Source of the DNA: Chryseobacterium gleum
GTDB taxonomy: Bacteria; Bacteroidota; Bacteroidia; Flavobacteriales_D; Crocinitomicaceae
Direction of reading: 5' to 3'
Assembly (NCBI GenBank): GCA_945882095.1
Contig: CAMCWF010000010.1
Coordinates: forward strand, 1 to 64,000
DNA: 64,000 bases
A model generated the notes under the pieces. It was given only the letters and a program-made list of their open reading frames with translations, was not told the origin of the DNA and ran no database searches. Position 1 is the first letter of the stretch. Each line of letters begins with the position of its first letter. Of this stretch, positions 47,301 to 55,344 are shown in pieces. Both the position numbers and the translations under genes were made by a program.

Positions 47301-47523
47301 TTGTAACGGGAGCCTCACAAGCTGCCAACGTAGCTGCTGCAACGGAGAAACCTAGAAATTTCAAGAAATCCCTGCGGCCTGTTGATGTTTCATTAAGATT
47401 CTCATCTGCTAAGAAACTTTCAATTGAATTTTGAAATGGAAATTCACTTTCCCTTTGTTTCAAAAATTCCGGAGTTTGTTTTAATTCCTCAACCCCTTTC
47501 CAATATTTCGTTGTTATTCCCAT
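44362..47523 (-). CDS. actB: alternative complex III iron-sulfur subunit ActB
   Basis: A 1053-residue fusion: an N-terminal molybdopterin-oxidoreductase-like domain, which lacks the cofactor in known complexes, and a C-terminal ferredoxin-like domain. A Tat-like motif, TGRRDFLKFLG, occurs at about 46-56. Iron-sulfur Cys clusters are CIGCGNCLIACQ, CHHCNHAPCETVCP, CIGTRYCANNCP and CSLCVQRI, enough for several [4Fe-4S] or [3Fe-4S] clusters. It carries electrons from ActC to the hemes of ActA. It is 22 bases after actA. Confidence 0.95.
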   Translation of the reverse strand: MGITTKYWKGVEELKQTPEFLKQRESEFPFQNSIESFLADENLNETSTGRRDFLKFLGFSVAAATLAACEAPVTKAVPYVVKPEDVTPGLATMYASTYYDGLSYASILVKTREARPIFIKGNKDFGFTHGTVNPQIIASVLGLYDSERLNSVRKKGTAESISVNVADGEIIKSLKKAKDIVLLSNTVISPSVKMAIDAFSKVYAENGTSKVNWIQYDAISYDAIRKANLANFGEAFIPSYDFSKAKTIVSIGADFLSTWLLSNEYAAQYGLTRNPDAKWMSKHFQFESIMSITGSNADYRGQIKPSENAAVLAYIIKGLGGNAGYSGSINGDAKLKADQAIKALKNSKNESLVVCGSNNIDEQILTNTLNNLLKAYGTTILPTDAVEMFKSDDKQADKLFKDIIAGKGPDVLVNLGTNPVYSYANGSELSKGLDKLNMYVSTSRYLDESANVADFVVPDHHALESWNDFMPKTTHYAVAQPTIRPLGNTYAVLESILVWAGANQRGGKDSAVAYDYIKANHNTMFPLEDFAMLTHNSCKSLNTAKELPVFKTVGIHAPTKGGGLEVVFYQKSAIRDGAMSSNPWLQEMPDPISKVTWDNYITMNPLQMEEKGFVTTFDQEHGLNMAKVEVNGMSLTLPVYPQPGQAFDTIGIALGYGRGINGEAVGRGAYQTKEYGGFDLDDKGNKKPIGVNLYPYIKLVNDTFAYAYVASMSKVDGEYPIAATQIHHTVMGRDSIVRETSLLTYLKGDRADFNPPHMLQRLNEHGHHEEAPLSEFDLWNAHPIEKVGHRWGMTIDLSSCIGCGNCLIACQSENNVPVVGKDEVRRGREMHWLRIDRYFASDEESAVGKKRDDDNFSYSKAEIAAKNPKVVHMPMMCHHCNHAPCETVCPVAATTHSNEGLNQMTYNRCIGTRYCANNCPYKVRRFNWFNYPSYKKFTEINPAQDDLGRMVLNPDVTVRTRGVMEKCSLCVQRIQSTKLAAKKEARTIVDGEFATACSESCPTNAIIVGDWNDSKSNILKSSGDKRAYQALEEVGIKPNIWYKVKVRNEEVQA

Positions 47524-47545
47524 AACTTTTTGTTCTGTAACAATT

Positions 47546-48913
47546 TTAATAGTGACATTTAGCGCACTCCCATCCGCCCAATTCGTTCGCTGTAATCTTA
47601 CCGTCGTTATCCAAATACTTTTTGTACAAATTCTTGTCTTTTTTCAACCTTCTGTGAATTTCATCATAGTACCCATTCTTCCCATCACCAATCGCGACTT
47701 CTTTTGCACCATGACACTCAATACACCAACCCATGGTTAATGTAGCTTTTGAAAGCTTAATGTTTCCTTCCACCTTGTTTAACTCTTCGATGGGCAGGAC
47801 TTTTGCAGCTTCATTCATTTTTGTCATATCCCCGTGACACTGTTTACAGTCAATTCCTCCTACGACAACGTGTTGGCTATGGTTAAAATAAACGTGATCA
47901 GGCAAAACATGAACCTTATTCCAAACGATTGGATTTTCCTTTTTCATGTACTTGTATCCTCCAGCAGGTTTAATGGACGGATCCCATCCTGCCGCAGCAT
48001 AGATTTTCTTGATCTCTCCTTCGAAAGGCTTTCCTTGACCATTGATTTGTTTGTGACAATTCATACAAACATTTACAGTCGGCAATCCTGCTGATTTAGA
48101 CTTCGTTACAGAGTTGTGACAATATTTACAATCGATTCCATTTACTCCGGCATGTCTGTCATGAGGAAATGCTATGGGTTGAGAAGGTTGATAACCTTCC
48201 ATAATGTTAATGGTGTAAAGGCCTTTAAATATAATTACCAAAACGGCAATCACCACTACCAAACCAACCAATCCAGAGAGGGTTCTGTATTTCCAAGCAA
48301 GGGCCTTGAATTCTTCAAAATAAGAGAGCTTATCCATGGACTCATCCCCACTGCTCGCGACTTTTAATTGTCTTCTTACTCCTCCTACGGACAGAATGAT
48401 TACCACAAACAGGACAGCCATGATCAGCCAAATAAATCCCAATCCACCACCTTCTTCTTCTTCTTCAGCGCCGGGAACTGCATTTGGGTCAACGGCACCG
48501 GTTGCACCCGGGACTGCCTTTCCATCGTCCTTAGGCTGAGCGTCTACATAATCCAAAATAGAATTTACTTGGTCATCTGTCAAATCAGCAAAAACAGTCA
48601 TTTGAGAACCTGCATACTCTTTAAAAACCGCAGCTGCCCTTTTAGATTTACCACCTGCCCGTAGTGCGGCATTGTTTTGAACCCATTTAATGATTAATTC
48701 TGCCTCACCTGCATCCGCCCATCTTTGACGTGCGCCCGAAAGCATTGGACCTGTACCATTTTTATGGATTTGGTGGCAACTTGCACATTTTGACTTAAAC
48801 AATGCTTCTCCTTGAGCAAATGCGAACATTGGACTTAGTACCAATGCAATAACAAAGAAACTTAACCTGAAAACCAGGCTTCGTGTAACTTGTTGAATAT
48901 TAGATATTTCCAT
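47546..48913 (-). CDS. actA: alternative complex III multiheme cytochrome c subunit ActA
   Basis: The 455-residue product has a signal-type N-terminus. A class I cytochrome domain (CASCHQ, about 39-44) and an acidic linker (EEEEEGGG) come first, then a membrane helix, then a pentaheme-like part. Six CxxCH heme sites are visible in total: CASCH, CKYCH, CMNCH, CKQCH, CIECH and CAKCH. The usual ActA carries five hemes, so the additional N-terminal cytochrome domain makes six here; similar fusions are known in the phylum. It receives electrons from ActB. It is the first gene of the operon, with the promoter and a palindrome just upstream. Confidence 0.93.
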   Translation of the reverse strand: MEISNIQQVTRSLVFRLSFFVIALVLSPMFAFAQGEALFKSKCASCHQIHKNGTGPMLSGARQRWADAGEAELIIKWVQNNAALRAGGKSKRAAAVFKEYAGSQMTVFADLTDDQVNSILDYVDAQPKDDGKAVPGATGAVDPNAVPGAEEEEEGGGLGFIWLIMAVLFVVIILSVGGVRRQLKVASSGDESMDKLSYFEEFKALAWKYRTLSGLVGLVVVIAVLVIIFKGLYTINIMEGYQPSQPIAFPHDRHAGVNGIDCKYCHNSVTKSKSAGLPTVNVCMNCHKQINGQGKPFEGEIKKIYAAAGWDPSIKPAGGYKYMKKENPIVWNKVHVLPDHVYFNHSQHVVVGGIDCKQCHGDMTKMNEAAKVLPIEELNKVEGNIKLSKATLTMGWCIECHGAKEVAIGDGKNGYYDEIHRRLKKDKNLYKKYLDNDGKITANELGGWECAKCHY

Positions 48914-48970
48914 GAAATAAGTTTCTAAATTCTAGCTTTTCAAGTGATAAAATAACACTTTTTGACGGTA

Positions 48971-49005
48971 CAAATTTACATGATTAGCCTAATTTCATGA
49001 CACAA
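48971..49005 (-). promoter_or_regulatory. promoter of the act-cta operon
   Basis: TAAATTTG (48978-48971) matches the -7 consensus. A TTG at 49005-49003 is 24 bases upstream, slightly beyond the usual 17-23. The start would be near 48967, about 54 bases before actA. The weak spacing suggests that a regulator helps. Confidence 0.5.
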
Positions 49006-49013
49006 TTGTGACA
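48998..49013. promoter_or_regulatory. palindromic possible operator upstream of actA
   Basis: TGACACAATTGTGACA, a 16-base dyad with a perfect 10-base core (CACAATTGTG) and matching outer TG/CA; only the A/A pair fails. It covers the -33 region of the act promoter. Such a site fits a dimeric regulator, but does not match the CRP or FNR consensus closely. Confidence 0.45.
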
Positions 49014-49117
49014 AAAAATCAGCGCTGCGCTTAATTTATATTGATTCTAAATAAAGTAAATCTGGTCTATTGGGCAATTACTTTTAGTACTTTGCACATC
49101 GTTAAGATGTTAACCAA

Positions 49118-49489
49118 ATGAAATTAATTCAGATTTGCTTTTTGATCCTTTTTTCTTTTTCCGTGAAAGGACAATTAAAGACTCATGTAGACCCTGATGT
49201 AAGGATTGGCGTGGATAGTTTAAAGTCATATAAAAACGAAACTTTGGGGTTTCGAATTCAATTGGGTTTTGACACAGACAAAAACAACTTAGACTCTCTA
49301 CGCATAAAATTTATGACACTGTATCCAAAAACCGATGCTTACATCACTTTTGAGGCCCCTTATTTCAATTTTATGGTGGGTGATTTTCGCACAGAAATAG
49401 AAGCCAGTCTTATGAAAGAAAAGTTAATTGGTCTATTCCCATTGTGTATTATTCATCGCACACGGATTAAACTTCCCAGGATCGATTAA
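49118..49489 (+). CDS. small exported SPOR-like protein
   Basis: A 123-residue protein with a signal peptide (MKLIQICFLILFSFSVKGQ). The rest has the alternating pattern of a SPOR domain (FRIQLGFDTDKNN then KFMTLYPKTDAYITFEAPYFNFMVGDFRTEIEA), which binds denuded peptidoglycan glycan strands at division sites. It therefore may mark or sense the wall; the role is inferred. It is divergent from actA and its stop codon shares three bases with the convergent thiL stop (TTAA). Confidence 0.75.
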   Translation: MKLIQICFLILFSFSVKGQLKTHVDPDVRIGVDSLKSYKNETLGFRIQLGFDTDKNNLDSLRIKFMTLYPKTDAYITFEAPYFNFMVGDFRTEIEASLMKEKLIGLFPLCIIHRTRIKLPRID

Positions 49490-50526
49490 AAGTGTTTCCA
49501 TCCCTGTGCCCTAAGCTCATGAAGCGATCCGCCGCCATCCATTAAACGCAGCCCTTCGTTGGAATGCGTGTAATGTCCAATCGGCGTAAAATAGGGATTC
49601 CCTTGAATTTTATGATATTCCTTTTGAGAAACAGAAAACAACAATTCATATTCTTCTCCCCCATTCATTGCACAAGTAAGGTGAGGAATGTTGAATTCGG
49701 AAGCGACCAAAAGGGTGTCTTCAGCATATGGGATTTTGTCTTCAAAAATCACACACCCTAAGTCTCCCGCGGTACAGAGGTGAAACAACTCAGAAGCGAG
49801 GCCGTCAGAAACATCTATCATTGAAGTCGGCACCACGTTCATCCCTGCTAAAATATCGACAACATCCAAACGCGCCTCAGGTTTAAGTTGCTTTTTTACC
49901 AAGGTGTCATATCGATCCAAATCGGGCTGTACATTAGGGTTTTGTGTGAACACCTCCTTTTCTCTTTCCAAAATTTGCAATCCTAAATAGGCTCTACCCA
50001 AATCACCGCTAACCAAAAGGATGTCATTTTCACCCCCCCCTTTTCTGTATGCAATGTCTGATTTTGCAACACTTCCTATTACGGTAGCTGAGATCATAAG
50101 GCCCTGAACCGAACTTGAGGTGTCGCCACCGACCAAGTCTATCTGGTAAAAATCACAAGCCAATTGAACGCCCTCATAGAACTCTTTTAATGCCTCAACA
50201 GGAAATCGACTCGAAAGGCCAATGCTCAATACCAATTGCTCTGCTTTCCCATTCATAGCGTAAACATCCGAAACGCTAACAGAAACCGATTTAAACCCAA
50301 GGTGTTTAAGCGGGACATACATCAAATCGAAATGAATTCCTTCAAGCAGCATATCGTTTGAAACCAAGGTATAATGTGAATCGTTTTTCTCTAAAACAGC
50401 ACAATCATCCCCTATCCCAAAAACCGTAGTTTTTTGGGAGCTTTGAAAGGGTTCGGTCAAATATTTAATCAATCCGAATTCACCTAAGGATTCAATCGTG
50501 GGGGGGATAACGTTTTCGTTCATCAT
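49486..50526 (-). CDS. thiL: thiamine-monophosphate kinase
   Basis: A 346-residue enzyme that phosphorylates thiamine monophosphate to the active diphosphate using ATP. It has the family features GIGDDCAVLEKNDSHY, the metal/substrate segment DLVGGDTSSSVQGLMISATV and the later IDVSDGLASELFHL. No other thiamine gene is nearby. The second Met at 50523 is an equally good start. It converges with the SPOR-like gene, and the two stop codons share bases. Confidence 0.95.
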   Translation of the reverse strand: MMNENVIPPTIESLGEFGLIKYLTEPFQSSQKTTVFGIGDDCAVLEKNDSHYTLVSNDMLLEGIHFDLMYVPLKHLGFKSVSVSVSDVYAMNGKAEQLVLSIGLSSRFPVEALKEFYEGVQLACDFYQIDLVGGDTSSSVQGLMISATVIGSVAKSDIAYRKGGGENDILLVSGDLGRAYLGLQILEREKEVFTQNPNVQPDLDRYDTLVKKQLKPEARLDVVDILAGMNVVPTSMIDVSDGLASELFHLCTAGDLGCVIFEDKIPYAEDTLLVASEFNIPHLTCAMNGGEEYELLFSVSQKEYHKIQGNPYFTPIGHYTHSNEGLRLMDGGGSLHELRAQGWKHF

Positions 50527-50586
50527 TTGAAAAATTTATGGGCAAAACCTATTTACTTGTTGAAAGCATTCTTGCCGCTAGGATTG

Positions 50587-50594
50587 CAAAGGTA
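50587..50594 (-). promoter_or_regulatory. possible -7 element upstream of thiL
   Basis: TACCTTTG on the minus strand fits TAnnTTTG and would give a leader of about 60 bases. No -33 box is evident. I see no TPP-riboswitch-like sequence in the leader. Confidence 0.35.
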
Positions 50595-50654
50595 GCGCTT
50601 CCCTTGAAATTAGAAATGTAAAATTGACAGCCCCCCAAGATGCACATTGGAAAG

Positions 50655-50837
50655 TTAGAATTGAAACCAATTTTTATAGCTTGCAAAAACAAGAAAAGCA
50701 ATCATTAAAAGGATGAAAAAAATCACATTACACCCTGCTCCCAAGGTGTCCAAAAATGAATCTCCTTTTTTCCTTCCTAGAAGACCAAAAATAAAGATGC
50801 CCGCAATTTCAAGAATGACAATAAAAATGATTTCCAT
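50655..50837 (-). CDS. small two-helix membrane protein, unknown
   Basis: A 60-residue protein with two hydrophobic helices (EIIFIVILEIAGIFIFGLLG and CNVIFFILLMIAFLVF) joined by a basic loop, RKKGDSFLDTLGAG. The start at 50837 is chosen because the -7 element at 50871-50878 would put the transcript start near 50867, after the longer ATG at 50873. I know no family for it. It stands alone between thiL and the tRNA-Gln gene. Confidence 0.6.
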   Translation of the reverse strand: MEIIFIVILEIAGIFIFGLLGRKKGDSFLDTLGAGCNVIFFILLMIAFLVFASYKNWFQF

Positions 50838-50870
50838 GAATTCGGTGTTGTTGATTTTAAAAAATTCGGG

Positions 50871-50878
50871 CAAAAATA
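50871..50878 (-). promoter_or_regulatory. -7 element of the small membrane protein gene
   Basis: TATTTTTG on the minus strand. The start near 50867 gives a leader of about 30 bases to the ATG at 50837. No -33 box is seen at normal spacing. Confidence 0.45.
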
Positions 50879-50986
50879 GATTTTCAAAGAATTGGGATTG
50901 AAATAAATTTAGACTATCAGGGGAAATCCCCTAGTTTTCCCGTATTTTGTTGCGTTTTCATTAAAAAAAATTAGCACTAACTCTGA

Positions 50987-51034
50987 ATTATGCCCTTATG
51001 GCAGGGACGTGAATAACATTCAATTAGGCATAAT
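50987..51034. repeat. eight-base inverted repeat in an intergenic stretch
   Basis: ATTATGCC (50987-50994) and GGCATAAT (51027-51034) are perfect inverted copies 32 bases apart, in the 231-base gap between the small membrane protein and the tRNA terminator. A short five-base hairpin (AGGGG/CCCCT at 50919-50932) lies nearby. No gene is seen here. Confidence 0.4.
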
Positions 51035-51071
51035 GAAATTAAACGAGGTCGCTGGAAAGTCTTTAAAACAA

Positions 51072-51097
51072 AAACCCCGACGCAATGGTCGGGGTTT
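51072..51097 (-). terminator. Rho-independent terminator of tRNA-Gln
   Basis: A perfect ten-base-pair stem (AAACCCCGAC/GTCGGGGTTT) with a six-base loop. On the minus strand it is followed by TTTTTGTTTT. It lies eight bases after the tRNA 3' end. Confidence 0.88.
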
Positions 51098-51104
51098 AAT
51101 TCTG

Positions 51105-51177
51105 TTGACCCACTAGGGCTCGAACCTAGACTCTTCGGTACCAAAAACCGACGTGTTGCCAATTACACCATAGGTCA
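51105..51177 (-). tRNA. tRNA-Gln (anticodon TTG)
   Basis: On the minus strand the sequence folds into a cloverleaf: acceptor TGACCTA/TGGGTCA with discriminator A, D stem GTGT/ACAC, anticodon stem TCGGT/ACCGA with loop TTTTGGT (anticodon TTG), and T stem CTAGG/CCTAG around TTCGAGC. The CCA end is not encoded (CAG follows). It has its own promoter and terminator, so it forms a single-gene transcript. gatA in this window is part of the enzyme that in some bacteria makes Gln-tRNA(Gln) from Glu-tRNA(Gln). Confidence 0.95.
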
Positions 51178-51186
51178 TTTGTCCGG

Positions 51187-51215
51187 CAAATTTATGAAGA
51201 TTATTTAATTTACAA
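51187..51215 (-). promoter_or_regulatory. promoter of tRNA-Gln
   Basis: On the minus strand TTG (51215-51213), part of a T-run, an 18-base spacer, then TAAATTTG (51194-51187). The start near 51183 lies six bases before the mature tRNA 5' end. Confidence 0.68.
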
Positions 51216-51260
51216 AAACACCATTTTCGAAATTTAAACTGAAAGGCATTTCAATCATGG

Positions 51261-51290
51261 TTGAATATTTCTAAATTCGCAATACTTTTT
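51261..51290 (+). promoter_or_regulatory. promoter of the DUF2723 operon
   Basis: TTG (51261-51263), a 19-base spacer, then TACTTTTT (51283-51290), which differs from TAnnTTTG only at the last base. The start near 51294 gives a leader of about ten bases to the ATG at 51304. Confidence 0.55.
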
Positions 51291-51303
51291 AGTTAATCTC
51301 AAG

Positions 51304-54300
51304 ATGAATTACACCAAACTAAACAAAATTACCGGGTGGGCAATTTTCGGAATCGCAACCCTTGTTTACCTACTAACCATTGAATCCACAGCGAGTTTGT
51401 GGGACTGTGGTGAGTACATTACAGCCGCATACAAACTCGAAGTTGGTCATCCGCCAGGGGCGCCTTTGTTTATGATTTTAGGGCGATTGTTTTCTATTTT
51501 TGCCTCTCAAGAAAATGTGGCCGTTTGGATCAACGCATTGTCCGCGCTCAGCAGTTCCTTTACGATTTTGTTTATGTTTTGGTCCTTGACCTTGATGTTG
51601 AAAAAATTAACCCTGTTGCGCAAATCTGCACTTGAAAACGGCGACAAGATTATGATTCTCGCTTCCGCAGCGGTTGGCTCATTGGCTTACACTTTTTCTG
51701 ATTCTTTTTGGTTTTCAGCAGTAGAGGGAGAAGTATACGCGATGGCGTCCCTGTTTACGGCCGTTATTTTCTGGGCCGCCCTTAAGTGGGATGATGAAAT
51801 GCGTAGCCAGGAACTGGCGCTTAACCAGAATGTTATGCCAAACCGATGGCTTCTTATCATTTTTTTCCTTTTGGGATTGGCCATTGGCGTCCACTTATTG
51901 GGAATCTTGGTGGTACCTGCAATTGGGTACATCATCTATTTCAACGTTGCAAAACAATTCAAATGGACCGGCTTTGTGCTTACAGGAATTATATCCGTGC
52001 TCGCGCTTGGATTTATCCAAGAGGGAATTATCCCGGGAACCATCTCACTCGCCAGTAGTTTCGAGGTTGGCTTTGTAAATGGATTGGGATTGCCTTTCTT
52101 CTCTGGGTCCATCTTTTTCTTGGTTTGCTTGGTTCTCGTTTGTATCCTAGGCATTCGCTATTCCCACAGAAAAAAACACACCATTTTATATAATGTGTTC
52201 ATGGGCGTAACCCTTTTGCTAATTGGTTATGGCTCTTTCGCAGTGATTGTTATTCGCTCCAATGCAAACACCCCGCTTGACGAAAACAATCCAGAAAATC
52301 TTGTGACTTTACACTCATACCTGAAACGAGAGCAATATGGATCCAGCCCTATTTTGAAAGGACAATATTGGAATTCGTATCGCCTCAATGAACGTGCAAC
52401 TGAAAACGGACCACAGCTCACCTCAAAAGATGGCTGGGGAGATTTATCTGCTTTTTATCTTCGTCGCTTTGTTGTGGAGGAAGGTGATCGAGATGTTAAA
52501 GCATTTGAATTGGAAAAAGATGCACTGAATTGGGTAAAGAAAAATAAGGGTTCCTACACGATTACGGAAAAATACTTTGAAAGCAATGCGTCAATTCGCG
52601 TCGGTGGCGTTCCTGCCTATGAACAGACAACATTGTTCCCACGTATGTATGCCGAAACCGAACAGCACATCGCTGGGTATAAAAGTTGGAGCGGATACAA
52701 TGCTGATGAAGACAAAGGAACAGAATTGGGAAGAGATGGATTACGCTTACCTACAACGGGAGAAAACCTTACCTATTTAATGCGTTATCAAGTAGATTGG
52801 ATGTACATCCGATATTTAATGTGGAACTTCTCGGGAAGACAGAATGACATCCAAGGTCATGGTGACAATATGCGAGGCAATTGGATAAGTGGATTTGATT
52901 TTATCGATGCGCCGAGGGTGGGAAGTGCTTCCGATCAACCGTTTTACACGACGGAAAACCCATCTAACAACACCTTCTTCCTTTTACCTTTGGTGTTCGC
53001 TGTATTGGGTATTTTCTTTCATTTTTATAGAAGTCCCAAGGATGCCTTCGTGCTTCTATTGGCTTTCCTTTTTACCGGATTAGCGATTGTTGTTTACCTC
53101 AATCAAAAACCTATGGAGCCTAGGGAGCGTGATTATGCCTATTCAGGGTCCTTCTACTTTTTCGCTATGTGGATCTCGTTCGGTGTTTATGCATTGTATG
53201 ACATTTACCAATCTTTCACCAAGAAAGATTTTATCAAACTTGGGTATTTCGCAGGTGGAGGACTCCTAGTTACCTTAATTTTCGGTTTTGGAATCCTGTG
53301 GTTAACCATTTGTAGCATTGTGATACTGATGATTGGGCTTATGCTTGGATTAAAGAAAGTGAGTAAAAAACAAGATTTTGCCGCCATCCTTTCCACCTCA
53401 CTGGGACTTCTTATCCCTTTAATGATGGGGGTTCAAGGTTGGGATGACCATGACCGAAGTGGAAAAACAACGGCAAGAGATTTGGCTTATAATTATTTAA
53501 ACTCCTGTAATAAAAACGGAATTTTATTCACCAATGGTGACAACGACACCTTCCCTTTGTGGTACCTTCAAGAAGTAGAAGGCAAAAGAACGGATGTAAG
53601 GGTGTGTAATTTGTCCTTGATGGGTACGGATTGGTACACCAATCAAATGAAGCTTCGCGCCTATGAATCTGCTCCTTTGCCGATTAAATTCAAGGAAGAC
53701 CAAGTATTAATGTATGCGGGAAATACCGATCAAATTTACTTTCTTTCCTTATTGGAAATGATAAGCCTTAATTCTGAACCGGAATTGATTAAAAAGGTGA
53801 TTGACATGCGTACTGCCAGCAACCCGGTGTATGCAAATCAAGCCGTCCGTTATTTTAATGCAAAATTGAACGGCATGCGTGGGTCATTTACCATTGAGCA
53901 ACCAAGTATGCAAGAAAGTTTCGACAAGCTCTGGGTTTCAATGGTTTCAGAAGACACCTCCAAAATATCAGATAACATACTGGCAAAATACAATGGGATT
54001 TTTGAGATTCTCGGAAGCATCAAAAAAGGAAATATAAAGTTAGATGAGAATGCAAGTTCAGAACTTCAAAAACTTTTCGATGATTTCGAAAAACCTTGGC
54101 AATCTGTAGATTTTCAAGACGCGATGGCTTTTGTAAGAGACGATAAAAATTATGTCGTGGACAATGATGGTAACCACATTACTTTTTTCCCTTCAACGAT
54201 GTTTACGTTTAAGGTGAATAAGAAAAATGTGTTAAAATCAGGCGTTGTGAAAAAAGCAAACCTCAAAAATTGTGAAGATGAAATCACTTTTGCTTTTAAC

Positions 54301-55344
54301 AATGAACAAGACCGCTACTTGACGCGAGATGAAATCATGATGATGGACATGGTTGCGAACAACGATTGGGAACGTGGAATTTATTTTTCAAGCAACCGAG
54401 GTTCCGCATTTTCACTCGCTTTGTTAAGCAGTGGTTGGGTGAAACAAGTAGGCATGGCCTATGTCCTAAGCCCCATTAAGGATACGCAACATGTGTTTTA
54501 TGACTTGGATGAAATGTATAAAAACATGACGTCTGTTTATGAATACGGAGATATGGCGAATCCTAGCGTTCTTACCGATTATTACGCAAGGCGTCATACT
54601 TCGCAGTATAGGGTAAATTTCTTGTTGCTTGCAGAACAATTTTATTTAGCCAAAGATTATTCAAAGGCAAATAAATTATTGGATTTATCCTTAAAAGTTA
54701 TGCCGTTAAAAAATGTAATGGACTTTGGTGAAGTAAACATTTGTGATCCTATGAACATGTTGACATACAATGGAAGAAACAAATCCTACATGTACGGTGA
54801 ACAAGAGGTTCGTGCAAAAAACAGCGGGTGTCTTCATGAGTACGTTCAATTGTATTACCTACTTCATGCAAATGCGAAAGGAGAAAAACTTGGAAACAAT
54901 TTATTGAACCAATACGAAAGCATATTAAAATTCTTCAAAAACACCGATGCAGAAATCGCTGCAGACATGGAAAACACTGAAGACTTATTGGCCACAACGG
55001 ATGCCCTTTGCCGAATGTATTCAACCCTTCAGGACCCTTCGGTAAAAGGCGAGAATTCAGCGTTTGGAAAACGCATTAAAAAGAACTTGGATTTGGTGTA
55101 CAAAGTCATCCTTCCAAGGCTTTCAAACCAACTGAGTACCTACGCGAATGACAATGGCGAAATTGTTACTTCCAATTCAGGAAGATATGGCAAAATGTAC
55201 CTTTCCTTGAATCAAAATTTAACAGCCATTGGTGAACATTATCGATACCTCAAAACTTCTATGCCACCTGCACCGACCGAACCGACAAACCTACCAGTGC
55301 AAAGTCCAACCACTCCGCTGATGCCAGGAAACGGATTTGAATAA
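51304..55344 (+). CDS. DUF2723 family membrane glycosyltransferase-like protein
   Basis: A 1346-residue protein. The N-terminal membrane part (about 1-730) begins with the DUF2723 core: a helix, then SLWDCGEYITAAYKLEVGHPPGAPLF, with the acidic DCGE loop. It resembles GT-C glycosyltransferases such as protein O-mannosyltransferases; human TMEM260, a DUF2723 member, is an O-mannosyltransferase. About 15 hydrophobic helices occur, with a large periplasmic segment (about 350-550). The C-terminal 450 residues are soluble and helical with a TPR-like stretch (LLAEQFYLAKDYSKANKLLDLSLKV) and a Pro/Thr-rich tail. It is the first gene of a four-gene operon and shares one base with the next start. Confidence 0.9.
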   Translation: MNYTKLNKITGWAIFGIATLVYLLTIESTASLWDCGEYITAAYKLEVGHPPGAPLFMILGRLFSIFASQENVAVWINALSALSSSFTILFMFWSLTLMLKKLTLLRKSALENGDKIMILASAAVGSLAYTFSDSFWFSAVEGEVYAMASLFTAVIFWAALKWDDEMRSQELALNQNVMPNRWLLIIFFLLGLAIGVHLLGILVVPAIGYIIYFNVAKQFKWTGFVLTGIISVLALGFIQEGIIPGTISLASSFEVGFVNGLGLPFFSGSIFFLVCLVLVCILGIRYSHRKKHTILYNVFMGVTLLLIGYGSFAVIVIRSNANTPLDENNPENLVTLHSYLKREQYGSSPILKGQYWNSYRLNERATENGPQLTSKDGWGDLSAFYLRRFVVEEGDRDVKAFELEKDALNWVKKNKGSYTITEKYFESNASIRVGGVPAYEQTTLFPRMYAETEQHIAGYKSWSGYNADEDKGTELGRDGLRLPTTGENLTYLMRYQVDWMYIRYLMWNFSGRQNDIQGHGDNMRGNWISGFDFIDAPRVGSASDQPFYTTENPSNNTFFLLPLVFAVLGIFFHFYRSPKDAFVLLLAFLFTGLAIVVYLNQKPMEPRERDYAYSGSFYFFAMWISFGVYALYDIYQSFTKKDFIKLGYFAGGGLLVTLIFGFGILWLTICSIVILMIGLMLGLKKVSKKQDFAAILSTSLGLLIPLMMGVQGWDDHDRSGKTTARDLAYNYLNSCNKNGILFTNGDNDTFPLWYLQEVEGKRTDVRVCNLSLMGTDWYTNQMKLRAYESAPLPIKFKEDQVLMYAGNTDQIYFLSLLEMISLNSEPELIKKVIDMRTASNPVYANQAVRYFNAKLNGMRGSFTIEQPSMQESFDKLWVSMVSEDTSKISDNILAKYNGIFEILGSIKKGNIKLDENASSELQKLFDDFEKPWQSVDFQDAMAFVRDDKNYVVDNDGNHITFFPSTMFTFKVNKKNVLKSGVVKKANLKNCEDEITFAFNNEQDRYLTRDEIMMMDMVANNDWERGIYFSSNRGSAFSLALLSSGWVKQVGMAYVLSPIKDTQHVFYDLDEMYKNMTSVYEYGDMANPSVLTDYYARRHTSQYRVNFLLLAEQFYLAKDYSKANKLLDLSLKVMPLKNVMDFGEVNICDPMNMLTYNGRNKSYMYGEQEVRAKNSGCLHEYVQLYYLLHANAKGEKLGNNLLNQYESILKFFKNTDAEIAADMENTEDLLATTDALCRMYSTLQDPSVKGENSAFGKRIKKNLDLVYKVILPRLSNQLSTYANDNGEIVTSNSGRYGKMYLSLNQNLTAIGEHYRYLKTSMPPAPTEPTNLPVQSPTTPLMPGNGFE

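Noticed and set aside
50527-50654. TPP riboswitch before thiL
   Set aside because: No characteristic CUGAGA-type core is present in the 130 bases upstream.
50977-51162. Short frame covering the tRNA-Gln gene
   Set aside because: The tRNA, its terminator and promoter explain the sequence.
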